From Azospirillum halopraeferens DSM 3675 (lineage in GTDB: Bacteria; Pseudomonadota; Alphaproteobacteria; Azospirillales; Azospirillaceae), in NCBI RefSeq assembly GCF_000429625.1, contig NZ_AUCF01000014.1, positions 1 to 64,000 of the forward strand: a stretch of 64,000 bases of DNA, in the 5' to 3' direction. The translations under genes were made by a program, and so were the position numbers. Under the pieces are notes generated by a model, which made no database searches, was not told where the DNA came from, and saw only the letters and a program-made list of their open reading frames with translations. This document shows positions 8,495 to 18,264 of the stretch, one piece after another (position 1 is the first letter of the stretch; each line of letters begins with the position of its first letter).

Positions 8495-9379
8495 CTACGG
8501 AGCGATCGGCCCGCGGGAGCGGTTGCCGGCCAGGCTTTCCGTCAGGAAGGACACGAGAGGGCGGACCAGGTCGGCCGTCTCGGCGTCTTCGCCGACCACG
8601 GTGATCTCGGTCATGGGCAGGGCCGGCCAGTGCTCCGGCGCGTTCAGGATCTGCATGCCCGGCTGCACGAACGACCGGCCCAGCACGGTAACGCCGAGGC
8701 CGCCGGCGACGGCCGCCTGCACGCCCATCAGGCTGCTTGCGGTGCAGGCGGCCGTCCATTCCCGGCGGACGGAATCGAGGGCCGACACCATCAGGTCGCG
8801 GTAGGTGCAGGGCGGCGGCAGCATGACCAGTCGTGCCGGCCGGCTGCCGTCCGGGCGGTGGTCGGCGGCCGCCAGCCAGACCAGCGGCTCGCGCCAGATC
8901 ACACGGCCGCGCCGGGCGTTGCCGTCCTTCTTGGCGATCACCGCATCGAGGCGTCCGCCGTCGTAGGCATCGAGAAGCGAACAGCTCAGCCCCGTCATCA
9001 GATCGATGTGCAGGTTGGGATAGAGCCGGCTGAAGCGCGCCAGCAGCTTCGGCAGTTCGCCGGGGATGAAGTCTTCGCAGATGCCCAGCCGAAGCGTGCC
9101 GGCGGCGTCGGGCTCCCGCAGGCCGCGGACCACGGAATCGTTGAACTCCAGCATGCGCCGCGCCGCCACGAGCAGCCGTTCCCCGTCCCGCGTCAGGCTG
9201 AGGGCACGGCTCGTCCGGTCGAACACCCGCCGCTGCAGGATCTCCTCCAGCCGCAGCACCTTCTGGCTGACCGCCGACTGGGACCGGCCGACCACCCCGG
9301 CGGCGGCCGTGAAGCTGCCGGTCTCCGCCACCGCGACGAAGGCGCGCAGGAGGTCGATTTCAAGGTCGGGAACGCGCAT
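8495..9379 (-). CDS. LysR-family transcriptional regulator
   Basis: A 294-residue protein. The N-terminal LysR helix-turn-helix (LLRAFVAVAETGSFTAAAGVVGRSQ then SAVSQKVLRLEE) spans residues 8-65, followed by a periplasmic-binding-like effector domain. The start MRVPDLEID at 9379 places the HTH correctly; an upstream in-frame ATG adds non-conserved sequence. No divergent partner is present. It follows a quinone-oxidoreductase-like gene on the same strand by about 90 bp and may regulate it. Resembles the LrhA/HexA-like branch by its N-terminus; effector unknown. Confidence 0.9.
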   Translation of the reverse strand: MRVPDLEIDLLRAFVAVAETGSFTAAAGVVGRSQSAVSQKVLRLEEILQRRVFDRTSRALSLTRDGERLLVAARRMLEFNDSVVRGLREPDAAGTLRLGICEDFIPGELPKLLARFSRLYPNLHIDLMTGLSCSLLDAYDGGRLDAVIAKKDGNARRGRVIWREPLVWLAAADHRPDGSRPARLVMLPPPCTYRDLMVSALDSVRREWTAACTASSLMGVQAAVAGGLGVTVLGRSFVQPGMQILNAPEHWPALPMTEITVVGEDAETADLVRPLVSFLTESLAGNRSRGPIAP

Positions 9380-9468
9380 GGTCCATTCGGCCTTCGCCCG
9401 GATTGCCCCTGGTCTATGCGAATTCCCGCCGGCCGGCAAGCTGGCCGGCACATGATGGACGGGCCGTA

Positions 9469-10482
9469 TCAGAACCCGGTCAGCACCAGCTTGCCGATCG
9501 CCCGGCCGCTTTCCAGCACCGCTTGGGCACGGTGCAGATTGGCTGCCGTGATCGGGCCGATCTCCTCGTGCAGGGTGGTGCGCAGGACGCCGCTGTCCAC
9601 CAGCACCGACACCTCACTCAGGATGCGGTGCTGCTCGGCCATGTCGGGCGTGCCGTAGAGGGAGCGGGTGAACATCAGCTCCCAGTGGACGGACAGGCTC
9701 TTGCGCTTGAACGGCACGACGTCGAGGGTCGCGGGGTCGTCGATCACGGCCAGCGCGCCCTGCGGCGCCAGCGCGTCGATGATGGCGCCGAGGTGCGTGT
9801 CGGTGGCGGTCAGGCTCGCGACGTAGCGGACCTGCGGAATGCCGATCGCCTTCAGCCCGTCGGTGAGCGGCTTGCGGTGATCGATGACGTGATTGGCGCC
9901 CATCGCGCGGGTCCACGCCGCGGTTTCCGGGCGGGAGGCGGTGGCGATGACGGTGAGGCCGGTCAGGCGCCGGGCCAGTTGGGTGAGGATCGAGCCGACG
10001 CCGCCCGCCCCGTTGACGATCAGGATGGCATCGTCGGACGTCTTCCGGCCGTAGGGGACGCGCAGCCGGTCGAACAGCAGTTCCCAGGCGGTGAGCGCCG
10101 TCAGCGGCAGGGCCGCCGCTTGGGCGAAGGACAGGGACGCCGGCTTCGGCCCGACGATCCGCTCGTCCACCGCGTGGAACTCGGCGTTGGCGCCGGGCCG
10201 GTCGATCGCCCCGGCGTAGAAGACGGCGTCGCCGGGCCGGAATCGGGTGACCTCCGGACCCACCGCCGTGACGATGCCGGCCGCGTCGAACCCGGTGACA
10301 CGCGGCGTACCGTCCGGCGGTGCGGCGGCGGTGCGGAGCTTGATGTCCACGGGGTTGACCGACACGGCCTCGATCCGGACCAGCAGGTCGTGCGGGCGCG
10401 GTTCGGGAAGCGGCAGGTCCAGATCGACCAGGGATCCGGCGGTCTCGCCGGGCTGCGGCCGTTGGTAGCCGATGGCTTTCAT
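9469..10482 (-). CDS. Zinc-type alcohol dehydrogenase-like / quinone oxidoreductase family protein
   Basis: A 337-residue MDR protein of the ZADH1-like group. The N-terminus MKAIGYQRPQP and the segment RIEAVSVNPVDIKLRTAA are typical, followed by FDAAGIVTAVG and the NADPH motif NGAGGVGSILTQLARR near residue 155. The catalytic-zinc Cys and His pattern is absent, so this is a zinc-independent NADPH reductase, probably acting on quinones or enones. The start at 10482 is preceded by GGAACCGCACC. A LysR gene lies downstream on the same strand. Physiological substrate is unknown. Confidence 0.85.
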   Translation of the reverse strand: MKAIGYQRPQPGETAGSLVDLDLPLPEPRPHDLLVRIEAVSVNPVDIKLRTAAAPPDGTPRVTGFDAAGIVTAVGPEVTRFRPGDAVFYAGAIDRPGANAEFHAVDERIVGPKPASLSFAQAAALPLTALTAWELLFDRLRVPYGRKTSDDAILIVNGAGGVGSILTQLARRLTGLTVIATASRPETAAWTRAMGANHVIDHRKPLTDGLKAIGIPQVRYVASLTATDTHLGAIIDALAPQGALAVIDDPATLDVVPFKRKSLSVHWELMFTRSLYGTPDMAEQHRILSEVSVLVDSGVLRTTLHEEIGPITAANLHRAQAVLESGRAIGKLVLTGF

Positions 10483-10784
10483 GGTGCGGTTCCTTTCGGC
10501 GTCACAGGCGATGACGGGGGATGGCCGGCGATCGGCGGGGGGGCCGGTGCGGGCGGCGGCGGTGCCCACTCTGGGCGATCGGGCTGGATAAGAAAAACGC
10601 ATAATTCAGATCGCACCGATTAGCGTTTCAGCTTGATCGCCGGCGCCCCGGTGCGGCGTTTTGTCGGTGCCCCGGGCCGGAGTCCGGACTTTGCTGCATC
10701 GCAACTGATATATTAATATGGATGTATGAGGGCCCCCGGTGACCGCCGGCCGACCCCGCCCCTGCTGACGCGGAGTGTTCCGTT
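10483..10784. promoter_or_regulatory. Divergent intergenic region with a sigma-70-like promoter
   Basis: This 302-bp stretch has no gene. TTGCTG (10691-10696) and TAATAT (10714-10719), spaced 17 nt, form a good promoter for the MaoC-phosphotransacetylase gene. The -10 box is embedded in the palindrome ATATTAATAT. An AT-rich patch near 10588-10605 may serve the opposing oxidoreductase gene, but I see no clear boxes for it. Confidence 0.55.
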
Positions 10785-12227
10785 ATGCCTGCCAGTGAAG
10801 GACCCGCGGCCCGCCGTACCGGCGCCGCGGTCGAGAACGTCCCGTTCGACGAGATCCGGATCGGCCAGTCGGCCAGCCTGTCGCGCCGTCTCACCTCCAC
10901 CGAGATCGAGCTGTTCGCCACCGTGTCCGGCGACATCGACCCCACCCATTTCGACGCCGCCTTCGCGGCGGACGGCGGGCACCCCAAGGTCATCGGGCAC
11001 GGCATGTGGTCGGGGGCGCTGATCTCCGGCGTGCTCGGCACGCGCCTGCCGGGCGCCGGCACCATCTACGTCGGGCAGGACCTGCGCTTCCGCCGGCCGG
11101 TGAGCCCGGGCGACGAGGTGACGGCGACCGTCACGGTGATCGAGAAGCGGCCGGCGGACACGGTGGTGGTCTTCGACTGCGTGTGCGTCAACCAGCACGG
11201 CGACGTGGTCACCACCGGCACCGCCCGGGTCATCGCGCCGACGCGCAAGGTGCGACTGGTGGCCCACGCCCTGCCGGAAATCCGGATGATCCGCCACGAC
11301 CAGCACGACGCGCTTCTGGCTCGCTGCCACAGCCTGGAGCCGGTGCCGACCGCCGTCGCCCACCCCTGCGACGAGAGCGCGCTGCGCGGCGCCGTCGAAG
11401 CGGCGGCGGCGGGTCTGATCGATCCCATCCTGGTCGGGCCGGAGGCGCGCATCCGCGCGGTCGCCGACGCGCACGGCCTGGACCTGACGCCCTACCGCAT
11501 CGTCGACGTGCCCCACAGCCATGCCGCCGCCGAAACCGCCGTGGCGCTGGCCCGCAGCGGCGACGCCGCGGCGCTGATGAAGGGGTCGCTGCACACGGAC
11601 GAGCTGATGGCGCAGGTGGTGCGCAAGGAGACCGGGCTGCGCACCGCGCGGCGCATCAGCCACGTCTTCGTGATGAACGTGCCGACCTATCCCAAGGCGC
11701 TGTTGGTCACCGATGCGGCGATCAACATCCAGCCGACGCTGGAGGACAAGGTCCACATCGTGCAGAACGCCATCGATCTGGCCAGGGTGCTGGGCGTGGA
11801 CGTGCCGAAGGTGGCCATCCTGTCGGCGGTGGAGACCCTGAACCCGCGGATCGAGACAACCCTGCAGGCGGCCGCGCTGTGCAAGATGGCCGACCGCGGA
11901 CAGATCACCGGCGGCATCCTGGACGGTCCGCTGGCCTTCGACAACGCCATCTCCGCCGAAGCGGCGCGCACCAAGGGCATCACCTCGCCGGTGGCCGGCC
12001 AGCCCGACATCCTGCTGGTGCCCAACCTGGAGGCCGGCAACATGCTGGCCAAGCAGTTGTCGTTCCTGGCCAACGCCGACGCGGCCGGCATCGTGCTGGG
12101 GGCGCGGGTGCCGATCATCCTGACCAGCCGCGCCGACAGCGTGCGCGCACGCCTGGCGTCGTGCGCCGTGGCGGCGCTGATGGCCGGCGCCCGCCGGGCA
12201 CCCGCCCTGGCTCTGGCCGCGGAGTGA
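10785..12227 (+). CDS. Bifunctional MaoC-like enoyl-CoA hydratase / phosphate acyltransferase
   Basis: A 480-residue fusion. Residues about 20-150 form a MaoC hot-dog domain with the hydratase signature (FATVSGDIDPTHFDAAFA then GHGMWSGALIS). Residues about 170-475 form a phosphate acetyl/butyryltransferase domain (DPILVGPE, LMKGSLHTDELM, FVMNVPTYPKALLVTDAAIN). It should hydrate short enoyl-CoAs or bind 3-hydroxyacyl-CoA at one end and exchange acyl-CoA with acyl phosphate at the other, linking short-chain acyl-CoA or polyhydroxybutyrate metabolism to acetyl phosphate. No acetate kinase gene follows here. The start at 10785 has a GGAG site and a promoter 66 bp upstream. This fusion is known in Proteobacteria; the physiological acyl group is uncertain. 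Confidence 0.9.
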   Translation: MPASEGPAARRTGAAVENVPFDEIRIGQSASLSRRLTSTEIELFATVSGDIDPTHFDAAFAADGGHPKVIGHGMWSGALISGVLGTRLPGAGTIYVGQDLRFRRPVSPGDEVTATVTVIEKRPADTVVVFDCVCVNQHGDVVTTGTARVIAPTRKVRLVAHALPEIRMIRHDQHDALLARCHSLEPVPTAVAHPCDESALRGAVEAAAAGLIDPILVGPEARIRAVADAHGLDLTPYRIVDVPHSHAAAETAVALARSGDAAALMKGSLHTDELMAQVVRKETGLRTARRISHVFVMNVPTYPKALLVTDAAINIQPTLEDKVHIVQNAIDLARVLGVDVPKVAILSAVETLNPRIETTLQAAALCKMADRGQITGGILDGPLAFDNAISAEAARTKGITSPVAGQPDILLVPNLEAGNMLAKQLSFLANADAAGIVLGARVPIILTSRADSVRARLASCAVAALMAGARRAPALALAAE

Positions 12228-12340
12228 GCGGTGCCGTCCGCCGCGCGAGCGGGCGCAACTTCGGGCGGGGGGCGCAACGCCTTCCCGCCGGCCGTGTTGG
12301 AAGGCCGTACACCCCTGTCCCACGCAAGAGGTACGGAGCC

Positions 12341-12910
12341 ATGGCCGGGAGAGAGACGGGATTGATGTCGGCGGGCGGTCTGGCCGCCTTCGCCGGCGGC
12401 GCCATCGTGGCGGTCATCGCCAGCCGGGTGCTGCCGCCCCTGCTGGCCGGTGCCGCCGGCCGGGTGGCGGGCGGCGATCCGTTCGACGCACTGGCCGAGG
12501 ATCACCGGCGCATCCTGGCGCTGCTGGACGCCATGGAGCGCACGCACGCCTCCGCCACCTTCCGGCGCACGCAGCTCCTGCTGCGCCTCAAGCGCCGTCT
12601 GGCCGCCCACGCGCTGGCGGAGGAGGACGTGATCTATCCGCTGCTGCACGACCGCGCCCGGGAGGAGGAGGACACGCGCCGTCTCTACGCCGAGCACGCG
12701 GACATGAAGATGCACCTGTTCGCGCTGGAGATGATGCCGAAGGACGATCCCGCGTGGCCCGGCCGCGTCAGTGAACTGAGGATGCTGATCGCGGAGCACG
12801 TCCACCAGGAGGAAGAGGTGGACTTCCCGAAGCTGCGCGAGGCGCTGGACCGGCGCGCCACGGCGCGCCTGTCGGGCACCGTCCGGCGGGAAAAGGCGCT
12901 GCTGCTGTAG
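12341..12910 (+). CDS. Hemerythrin HHE cation-binding domain protein, membrane-anchored
   Basis: A 189-residue protein. Residues 9-35 are a hydrophobic segment (GGLAAFAGGAIVAVIASRVLPPLLAG), probably an anchor. A helical hemerythrin-like domain follows with ligand-type residues: ALAEDHRRILALLDAME, AAHALAEEDVIYPLL, YAEHADMKMHLFALE and AEHVHQEEEVDFPKL. These can bind a diiron or other metal centre and are linked to oxygen, NO or peroxide handling. The start follows an AAGAGG...GGAG region. It lies 113 bp after the phosphotransacetylase fusion; co-transcription is possible but unproven. It converges on clpB. Confidence 0.85.
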   Translation: MAGRETGLMSAGGLAAFAGGAIVAVIASRVLPPLLAGAAGRVAGGDPFDALAEDHRRILALLDAMERTHASATFRRTQLLLRLKRRLAAHALAEEDVIYPLLHDRAREEEDTRRLYAEHADMKMHLFALEMMPKDDPAWPGRVSELRMLIAEHVHQEEEVDFPKLREALDRRATARLSGTVRREKALLL

Positions 12911-12939
12911 CGTCCCGCCGGACCGTTCCCGGCACCGCC

Positions 12940-12975
12940 CCCCGGCGGGGACCGCGGCTGCGGCCCTCGCCGGGG
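12940..12975. terminator. Hairpin between convergent hemerythrin and clpB genes
   Basis: CCCCGGCG (12940-12947) and CGCCGGGG (12968-12975) pair, with a further short CGC/GCG stem inside. A second small perfect hairpin, GGTGCA-TCAG-TGCACC (12981-12996), includes the clpB stop codon. No U-run is seen, so a terminator role is inferred from position. Confidence 0.5.
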
Positions 12976-12986
12976 TCACCGGTGCA

Positions 12987-15647
12987 TCAGTGCACCACCG
13001 CCGAGCGGGCCGGCAGGGCGAAGCCGATGGGCGGGCGTTCCGGGGCCTTGAAGCCGGTGGGCCGGTCTTCCTCCACCGGCACGCCGTCCAGGGTCAGGCG
13101 GCCGTCGGCCACCGACAGCTCCAGGACCGCCCGTTCGCCCACCTCGCCGTCGAGCAGACGCTCGGCGATGGGGTCCTCCACCAGGTTCTGCACCGCCCGC
13201 TTCAGCGGCCGCGCGCCGAAGGCGGGGTCCCGGCCCAGTTCGGCCAGCCGGGCGCGGGCGGCCTCGTCCGCCGTCAGCGTCAGGCCGCGTTCGGCCAGGC
13301 GCTCGTTGACGCGGGCGAGCTGGATGTCGACGATGCGCGCCATCTGCTCGCGGCCCAGCCGGCGGAAGATCAGCACGTCGTCCAGCCGGTTCAGGAACTC
13401 CGGCCGGAAGGCGCGGCGCACCGCGTCCATCACCTCCACCCGCGCCGCATCCACCCCGTCGTCGTCGTCCAACGCCGACAGCGCTTCGGCCCCCAGGTTG
13501 GACGTCATGATCAGGATGGCGTGGCGGAAGTCGGCGGTGCGCCCCTGCCCGTCGGTCAGCCGCCCGTCGTCCAGCGCCTGGAGCAGCACGTTGAGCACGT
13601 CGGGGTGGGCCTTCTCCACCTCGTCCAGCAGCACCACCTGGTACGGCCGCCGGCGGATGCGCTCCGCCAGGGAGCCGCCGTCGTCATAGCCCACATAGCC
13701 CGGCGGCGAGCCGATCATGCGGCTGACCGCGTGCTTCTCCATGTACTCCGACATGTCCAGCCGGGTCACCGCGGTCTCGTCGTCGAACAGGAACGCCGCC
13801 AGCGCCTTGGCCAGCTCCGTCTTGCCGACGCCGGTCGGCCCCAGGAACAGGAACGAGCCGGTGGGCCGGTTCGGGTCCTTCAGGCCGGCGCGCGCCCGGC
13901 GCACCGCCTTTGCGACGGCCCGCACCGCCTCGGCCTGGCCGACGACGCGCTCGGCCAGTTTGGCCTCCATGCCCTTCAGGCGCTCCCGCTCGCCCTCCAG
14001 CATGCGGTCCACGGGGATGCCGGTCCAGCGGGTCACCACCGCGGCGATGTCCTTGGCGGTCACCTCCTCGCGCTCCGTGCTGGCGCGCTCCTCCGCCTCG
14101 GCCAGGCGCTTTTCCAGGTCGGGAATGATGCCGTAGGCCAGCTCGCCCGCCCGTGCCCAGTCGCCGTCGCGCCGGGCGCGGTCGAGCGCGGTGCGCGCCT
14201 GGTCCAGCTCCTCCTTCAGGCGCCGGCCCTCGGTGCGCCGCGACTGGGAGGCGCGCCACTCCTCCTCCATGCCGGCCAGCCGGGCTTCGGCCTCCTCCAG
14301 CTCGGCCTCCAGCTTGTGCAGCCGCTCGCGCGAGGCGGCGTCGGGCTCGGCCTTCAGGGCCTCGCGCTCGATCTTGAGCTGGGCGACGCGGCGGCCGACG
14401 GCGTCCAGCGCCTCGGGCTTGCTGTCGATGGCCATGCGCAGGCGCGACGCCGCCTCGTCCACCAGGTCGATGGCCTTGTCGGGCAGCCGGCGGTCGGCGA
14501 TGTAGCGCGCCGACAGGGTCACCGCCGCCACCACCGCGGCGTCGGCGATGCGCACGCCGTGGTGCACCTCGTACTTGCCCTTGATGCCGCGCAGGATCGA
14601 CACCGCGTCCTCGCCCGACGGCTCGTCCACGGTGACCGGCTGGAAGCGCCGCGCCAGGGCGGCGTCCTTCTCGATGTAGCGGCGGTACTCGTCGGGCGTG
14701 GTGGCGCCGACGCAGCGCAGCTCGCCGCGCGCCAGGGCCGGCTTCAGCATGTTGGCGGCGTCCATGGCGCCGTCGGTGCGGCCGGCCCCGATGAGCTGGT
14801 GCAGCTCGTCGATGAACAGGATGATCCGCCCTTCCGCCTTCTGCACCTCCGCCAGCACGGCCTTCAGCCGCTCCTCGAAGTCGCCGCGGAACTTGGCGCC
14901 GGCCAGCAGGGCGGTGAGGTCCAGCGCCAGCACGCGGCGGTCCTTCAGCCCCTCCGGCACGTCGCCGGACGCCAGGCGCTGGGCCAGCCCCTCGACCACG
15001 GCGGTTTTGCCCACGCCGGGTTCGCCGATCAGCACGGGGTTGTTCTTGGTGCGCCGGGCCAGCACCTGGATGGTGCGCCGGATCTCGTCGTCGCGGCCGA
15101 TGACGGGGTCGAGCTTGCCGTCCCGCGCCGCGGCCGTCAGGTCGCGGGCGTACTTGGCGAGCGCGCTGTCGCCGTCCGTTTCCTCGGTGGCCTCGGCCGC
15201 CGGCTTGCCTTTGCGCTCGGCCCGCGCCCCCTCGGCCAGCACCGCGGGGTCGACGCCGGCGCGATGGAACGCGCCGCGCAGCGGACCCGCCTGCGACGCC
15301 AGGCTCTCCAGCAGCCGTTCGGCGGTGACGAAGCGGTCGCCGGCGGTGCGGGCGCTGTCGATGGCGCCTTGCAGGACGCCGGCCAGGGCGGGCGACATGT
15401 AGATGGGGTGCGGCCCCTGCCCGCCGACGGCGGGGTTGCCGGCCAGCATCTCCTCCGCGGCGCGCTTCAGCAGGTCGGGGTCGCCGCCGGCGTCGCGCAC
15501 GAGGCGGGCGGTCACGCCGTGGCCGTCGTCGACGAGCGCCTTGAGCAGGTGTTCGGGGTTCAATTGCTGGTGGCGCCCGGCAAGGGCGGCCAGTTGCGCG
15601 GCCTGGATGATGCCGCGCGCGCGGTCGGTGAAGAGACCGAAGTCCAT
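12987..15647 (-). CDS. clpB: ATP-dependent disaggregase ClpB
   Basis: An 886-residue Hsp100 protein. A Clp N domain comes first ([21 protein letters not shown]). AAA-1 follows with Walker A GEPGVGKT and Walker [10 protein letters not shown]. The long coiled-coil middle domain (about residues 400-530, rich in Glu, Arg and Leu) distinguishes ClpB from ClpA. AAA-2 has [22 protein letters not shown] and the C-terminal [10 protein letters not shown]. With DnaK it resolubilises aggregated proteins after heat stress in the cytoplasm. The start at 15647 matches the family; the open frame extends 73 codons upstream without homology. A textbook sigma-32 promoter lies 99 bp upstream. Confidence 0.97.
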   Translation of the reverse strand: MDFGLFTDRARGIIQAAQLAALAGRHQQLNPEHLLKALVDDGHGVTARLVRDAGGDPDLLKRAAEEMLAGNPAVGGQGPHPIYMSPALAGVLQGAIDSARTAGDRFVTAERLLESLASQAGPLRGAFHRAGVDPAVLAEGARAERKGKPAAEATEETDGDSALAKYARDLTAAARDGKLDPVIGRDDEIRRTIQVLARRTKNNPVLIGEPGVGKTAVVEGLAQRLASGDVPEGLKDRRVLALDLTALLAGAKFRGDFEERLKAVLAEVQKAEGRIILFIDELHQLIGAGRTDGAMDAANMLKPALARGELRCVGATTPDEYRRYIEKDAALARRFQPVTVDEPSGEDAVSILRGIKGKYEVHHGVRIADAAVVAAVTLSARYIADRRLPDKAIDLVDEAASRLRMAIDSKPEALDAVGRRVAQLKIEREALKAEPDAASRERLHKLEAELEEAEARLAGMEEEWRASQSRRTEGRRLKEELDQARTALDRARRDGDWARAGELAYGIIPDLEKRLAEAEERASTEREEVTAKDIAAVVTRWTGIPVDRMLEGERERLKGMEAKLAERVVGQAEAVRAVAKAVRRARAGLKDPNRPTGSFLFLGPTGVGKTELAKALAAFLFDDETAVTRLDMSEYMEKHAVSRMIGSPPGYVGYDDGGSLAERIRRRPYQVVLLDEVEKAHPDVLNVLLQALDDGRLTDGQGRTADFRHAILIMTSNLGAEALSALDDDDGVDAARVEVMDAVRRAFRPEFLNRLDDVLIFRRLGREQMARIVDIQLARVNERLAERGLTLTADEAARARLAELGRDPAFGARPLKRAVQNLVEDPIAERLLDGEVGERAVLELSVADGRLTLDGVPVEEDRPTGFKAPERPPIGFALPARSAVVH

Positions 15648-15745
15648 CAGGCACTCCGTATGTCGTGTTCCGCCCTGCCAGGAGGCGCGGTAAGGTGCGT
15701 ACGGCGGCCCACGGGGTGCGCGGCCGCCCGCCGTCTCGTGACGAG

Positions 15746-15774
15746 AGATGGGGAAGGCGACCCCGGCGGTCAAG
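15746..15774 (-). promoter_or_regulatory. Sigma-32 (RpoH) heat-shock promoter of clpB
   Basis: Read on the minus strand, CTTGAC (15774-15769) and CCCCATCT (15753-15746) are separated by 15 nt. This matches the RpoH consensus (CTTGAA, 13-15 nt, CCCCATnT) at nearly every position, 99 nt upstream of the clpB ATG. A direct sequence match, functionally inferred. The rest of the 360-bp gap (15648-16007) shows no gene. Confidence 0.82.
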
Positions 15775-16007
15775 GCGTGCGGGATCCGATGGCAGCGTCC
15801 GATCCTGGCAACGGAATGCATTGTGCGTCTTCTTGCATCGACTGCCCAACCCAGAGGCATGTTCAAGATTTACTTGAGCGCAACGCAGCGTCCGAAGGTC
15901 ATACGCCATCCTCCCCAAAATGGTGATTTGTTCGTTTGCGTTTGCCGCCCTCACCTTTCGGTGGCAGATACGGTAAGGACCCGGAGCCGTACGGAGCCCC
16001 ACCCGGC

Positions 16008-18263
16008 ATGGACGCCAGCACCCCCGACCTCGACGCCTGCAGCCGGGAACCGATCCACATCCCCGGCAGCATACAGCCCCACGGCGTGCTGCTGGCGCTG
16101 GGCGGACCGGAGCGGACGGTGCTGTACGTCAGCGCCAACGCCGGCGCGGTGCTGGCGGTGCCGGCGGCGGAAGCGCCGGGCCGTCCCCTGGCCGCGGTCG
16201 CCGGCCCCGCCCTGGCGGCGATCCCGGCGGAGATCCTGCGCGCGGAGCCCGAGGCGGGCGCCGGGGCGGTGCAGGCGGGCGCCGTCGACACCCCCGCCGG
16301 CGCCTTCCAGGTGATCGTCCACGCCGCCGGCCCGCTGACGGTGGTGGAGCTGGAGCGCACCCCGGCCGGCGACGAGGACCGGCTGGACCGTCTCTACCCC
16401 CGGGTGCGCTCCGCCATCGAGGAGCTGGAGGGACTGACCGATCCGGCCGCGGTGGCGGCGGTGGCGGCGCGGCGGGTGCGCGGCCTGACCGGCTTCGACC
16501 GCGTGCTGATCTACCGCTTCGACGCCGACGGCAACGGCACGGTGGTGGGGGAGGACGGCAACGGCCGCCTGCCCTCCTACCTGGACCTGCGCTTTCCCGC
16601 GTCCGACATCCCGGCGCAGGCGCGGGCGCTCTACCTCCTCAACCGGCTGCGCCTGATCCCGGATGCCGGGTATGCGCCGGTGCCGCTGCTGGCGGCGCCG
16701 GGCCCGGCGACCGCGGCGCCGCTCGACCTCAGCCGGTCGGTGCTGCGCAGCGTGTCGCCGGTGCACGTGGCCTACATGCGCGCCATGGGCACGGCGGCGT
16801 CCATGTCCGTGTCCATCGTCGCGGGTGGCCGGCTGTGGGGCCTGATCTCGTGCCACCACGCGGAACCGCGGCACGTCTCCTTCGCCGTGCGCACCGCCTG
16901 CGACCTGCTGGGCCAGGTGCTGTCCGTGCGCATCGCCGCGGGCGAGGAGCGGGCGGGCGCGGAGGCGCGCCTGCGGCTGGGCGCCGTACGCGCCCGTCTG
17001 ATCACCGCCCTGGCGCAGGCGGACTCCTTCCCCGGCGGGCTGGCCGACCGGCCCGACGACCTGCTGGCCCTGACCGGGGCCGAGGGCGCCGCGGTGGTCG
17101 CCGGCGAGGACTGCCGGCTGATCGGCCGCACCCCGCCGGAGGAGACGGTGCGCGCCCTGGCCGCCCGGCTGACCGCGGAGGACGCGGAGGAGGAGCGGGA
17201 CGGCGACGGGGTGTTCGCGACCGCCGCCCTGCCCGCCCTGTGGCCGGAGTTCGCCGGCTGTCGCGACACCGCGGCGGGCCTGCTGGCCGTCGCCCTGCCC
17301 GGCCTGCGGGCCGGCCGGCTGCTGTGGTTCCGCCCGGAGGTGGTGCGCACCGTGCGCTGGGCCGGCGATCCCCGCAAGCCGGTGGAGGCCGGGGCGCCCG
17401 GCCGGCCGCTGGGACCCCGCCACTCCTTCGCGGCGTGGCGCGAGACGGTGCGCGACCGCGCCCTGCCGTGGGCGGAGGCGGAGCGCGAGGCGGCGGCGGA
17501 GCTGCGCCGCGCCGTCGTCGGCATCGTCCTGCGCCGGGCCGAGGAGCTGGCGGCCCTCAACGCCGAGCTGCGGCGGTCGAACCGGGAGCTGGAGGCGTTC
17601 TCCTACTCCGTCTCCCACGACCTGCGCGCCCCCTTCCGCCACATCGTCGGCTTTGCCGAGCTGCTGCGCGAGCGCGAGGCGGAGCGGCTGACCGACACCG
17701 GCCGGCGCTACCTGGCGACCATCGTGGACGCCGCCAACACCGCCGGCACGCTGGTGGACAACCTGTTGCAGTTCTCGCAGATGGGGCGCAGCGAACTGGC
17801 ACCGGTGGACGTGGACATGGCCGCCCTGGTGGCGGAGGTGCGCGCCACCCTGGCGCCCGAGGCGGCCGGCCGCACCGTGGTGTGGGAGGTGCCGGCCCTG
17901 CCCGTCGTGCGCGGCGATCCCGTGATGCTGCGCATGGTGTGGCAGAACCTGCTGGGCAACGCCCTGAAGTACACCCGCACGCGGGACCCCGCGCGCATCA
18001 CCGTCACCCGGGAAACCGCGGACGGGGAAGCGGTGTTCTGCGTGCGGGACAACGGCGTCGGATTCGACCAGGCGTACGTGGGCAAGCTGTTCGGCGTCTT
18101 CCAGCGGCTGCACCGGGTCGAGGAGTTCGAGGGCGTCGGCATCGGTCTGGCCAACGTGCGCCGCGCCGTGGAACGGCACGGCGGCCGCACCCGGGCGGAG
18201 GGGGCGCCGGACCGCGGCGCCGCGTTTTACTTCACGCTGCCCGCGGCGGCATTGCGGAGCTGA
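16008..18263 (+). CDS. bphP: Bacteriophytochrome histidine kinase
   Basis: A 751-residue red/far-red photoreceptor kinase. Cys11 is placed to bind biliverdin, just before the PAS motif IHIPGSIQPHG. The GAF domain has PASDIP (Asp200) and CHHAEPRHV, both diagnostic for phytochromes. The PHY domain has the tongue motif PRHSF. A HisKA domain follows with SVSHDLRAP (His537), then HATPase_c with LLGNALKYT, DNGVGF and GVGIGLAN. Light-driven isomerisation should control autophosphorylation and transfer to the response regulator encoded 1 nt downstream. The start at 16008 is chosen so that Cys11 sits at the expected distance; an upstream in-frame ATG at 15936 adds unconserved residues. No heme oxygenase gene for biliverdin synthesis is adjacent. 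Confidence 0.95.
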   Translation: MDASTPDLDACSREPIHIPGSIQPHGVLLALGGPERTVLYVSANAGAVLAVPAAEAPGRPLAAVAGPALAAIPAEILRAEPEAGAGAVQAGAVDTPAGAFQVIVHAAGPLTVVELERTPAGDEDRLDRLYPRVRSAIEELEGLTDPAAVAAVAARRVRGLTGFDRVLIYRFDADGNGTVVGEDGNGRLPSYLDLRFPASDIPAQARALYLLNRLRLIPDAGYAPVPLLAAPGPATAAPLDLSRSVLRSVSPVHVAYMRAMGTAASMSVSIVAGGRLWGLISCHHAEPRHVSFAVRTACDLLGQVLSVRIAAGEERAGAEARLRLGAVRARLITALAQADSFPGGLADRPDDLLALTGAEGAAVVAGEDCRLIGRTPPEETVRALAARLTAEDAEEERDGDGVFATAALPALWPEFAGCRDTAAGLLAVALPGLRAGRLLWFRPEVVRTVRWAGDPRKPVEAGAPGRPLGPRHSFAAWRETVRDRALPWAEAEREAAAELRRAVVGIVLRRAEELAALNAELRRSNRELEAFSYSVSHDLRAPFRHIVGFAELLREREAERLTDTGRRYLATIVDAANTAGTLVDNLLQFSQMGRSELAPVDVDMAALVAEVRATLAPEAAGRTVVWEVPALPVVRGDPVMLRMVWQNLLGNALKYTRTRDPARITVTRETADGEAVFCVRDNGVGFDQAYVGKLFGVFQRLHRVEEFEGVGIGLANVRRAVERHGGRTRAEGAPDRGAAFYFTLPAAALRS

Positions 18264-18264
18264 C

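Noticed and set aside
15862..15867. TTCAAG (CTTGAA on the minus strand) as the clpB heat-shock -35 box
   Set aside because: No CCCCAT-like -10 at the right distance; the site at 15746-15774 fits far better.
12990..15926. A 978-codon open frame on the plus strand opposite clpB
   Set aside because: Its translation is low-complexity (Gly, Arg, His, Gln, Val rich) and mirrors the antisense of ClpB. It is a high-GC shadow frame.
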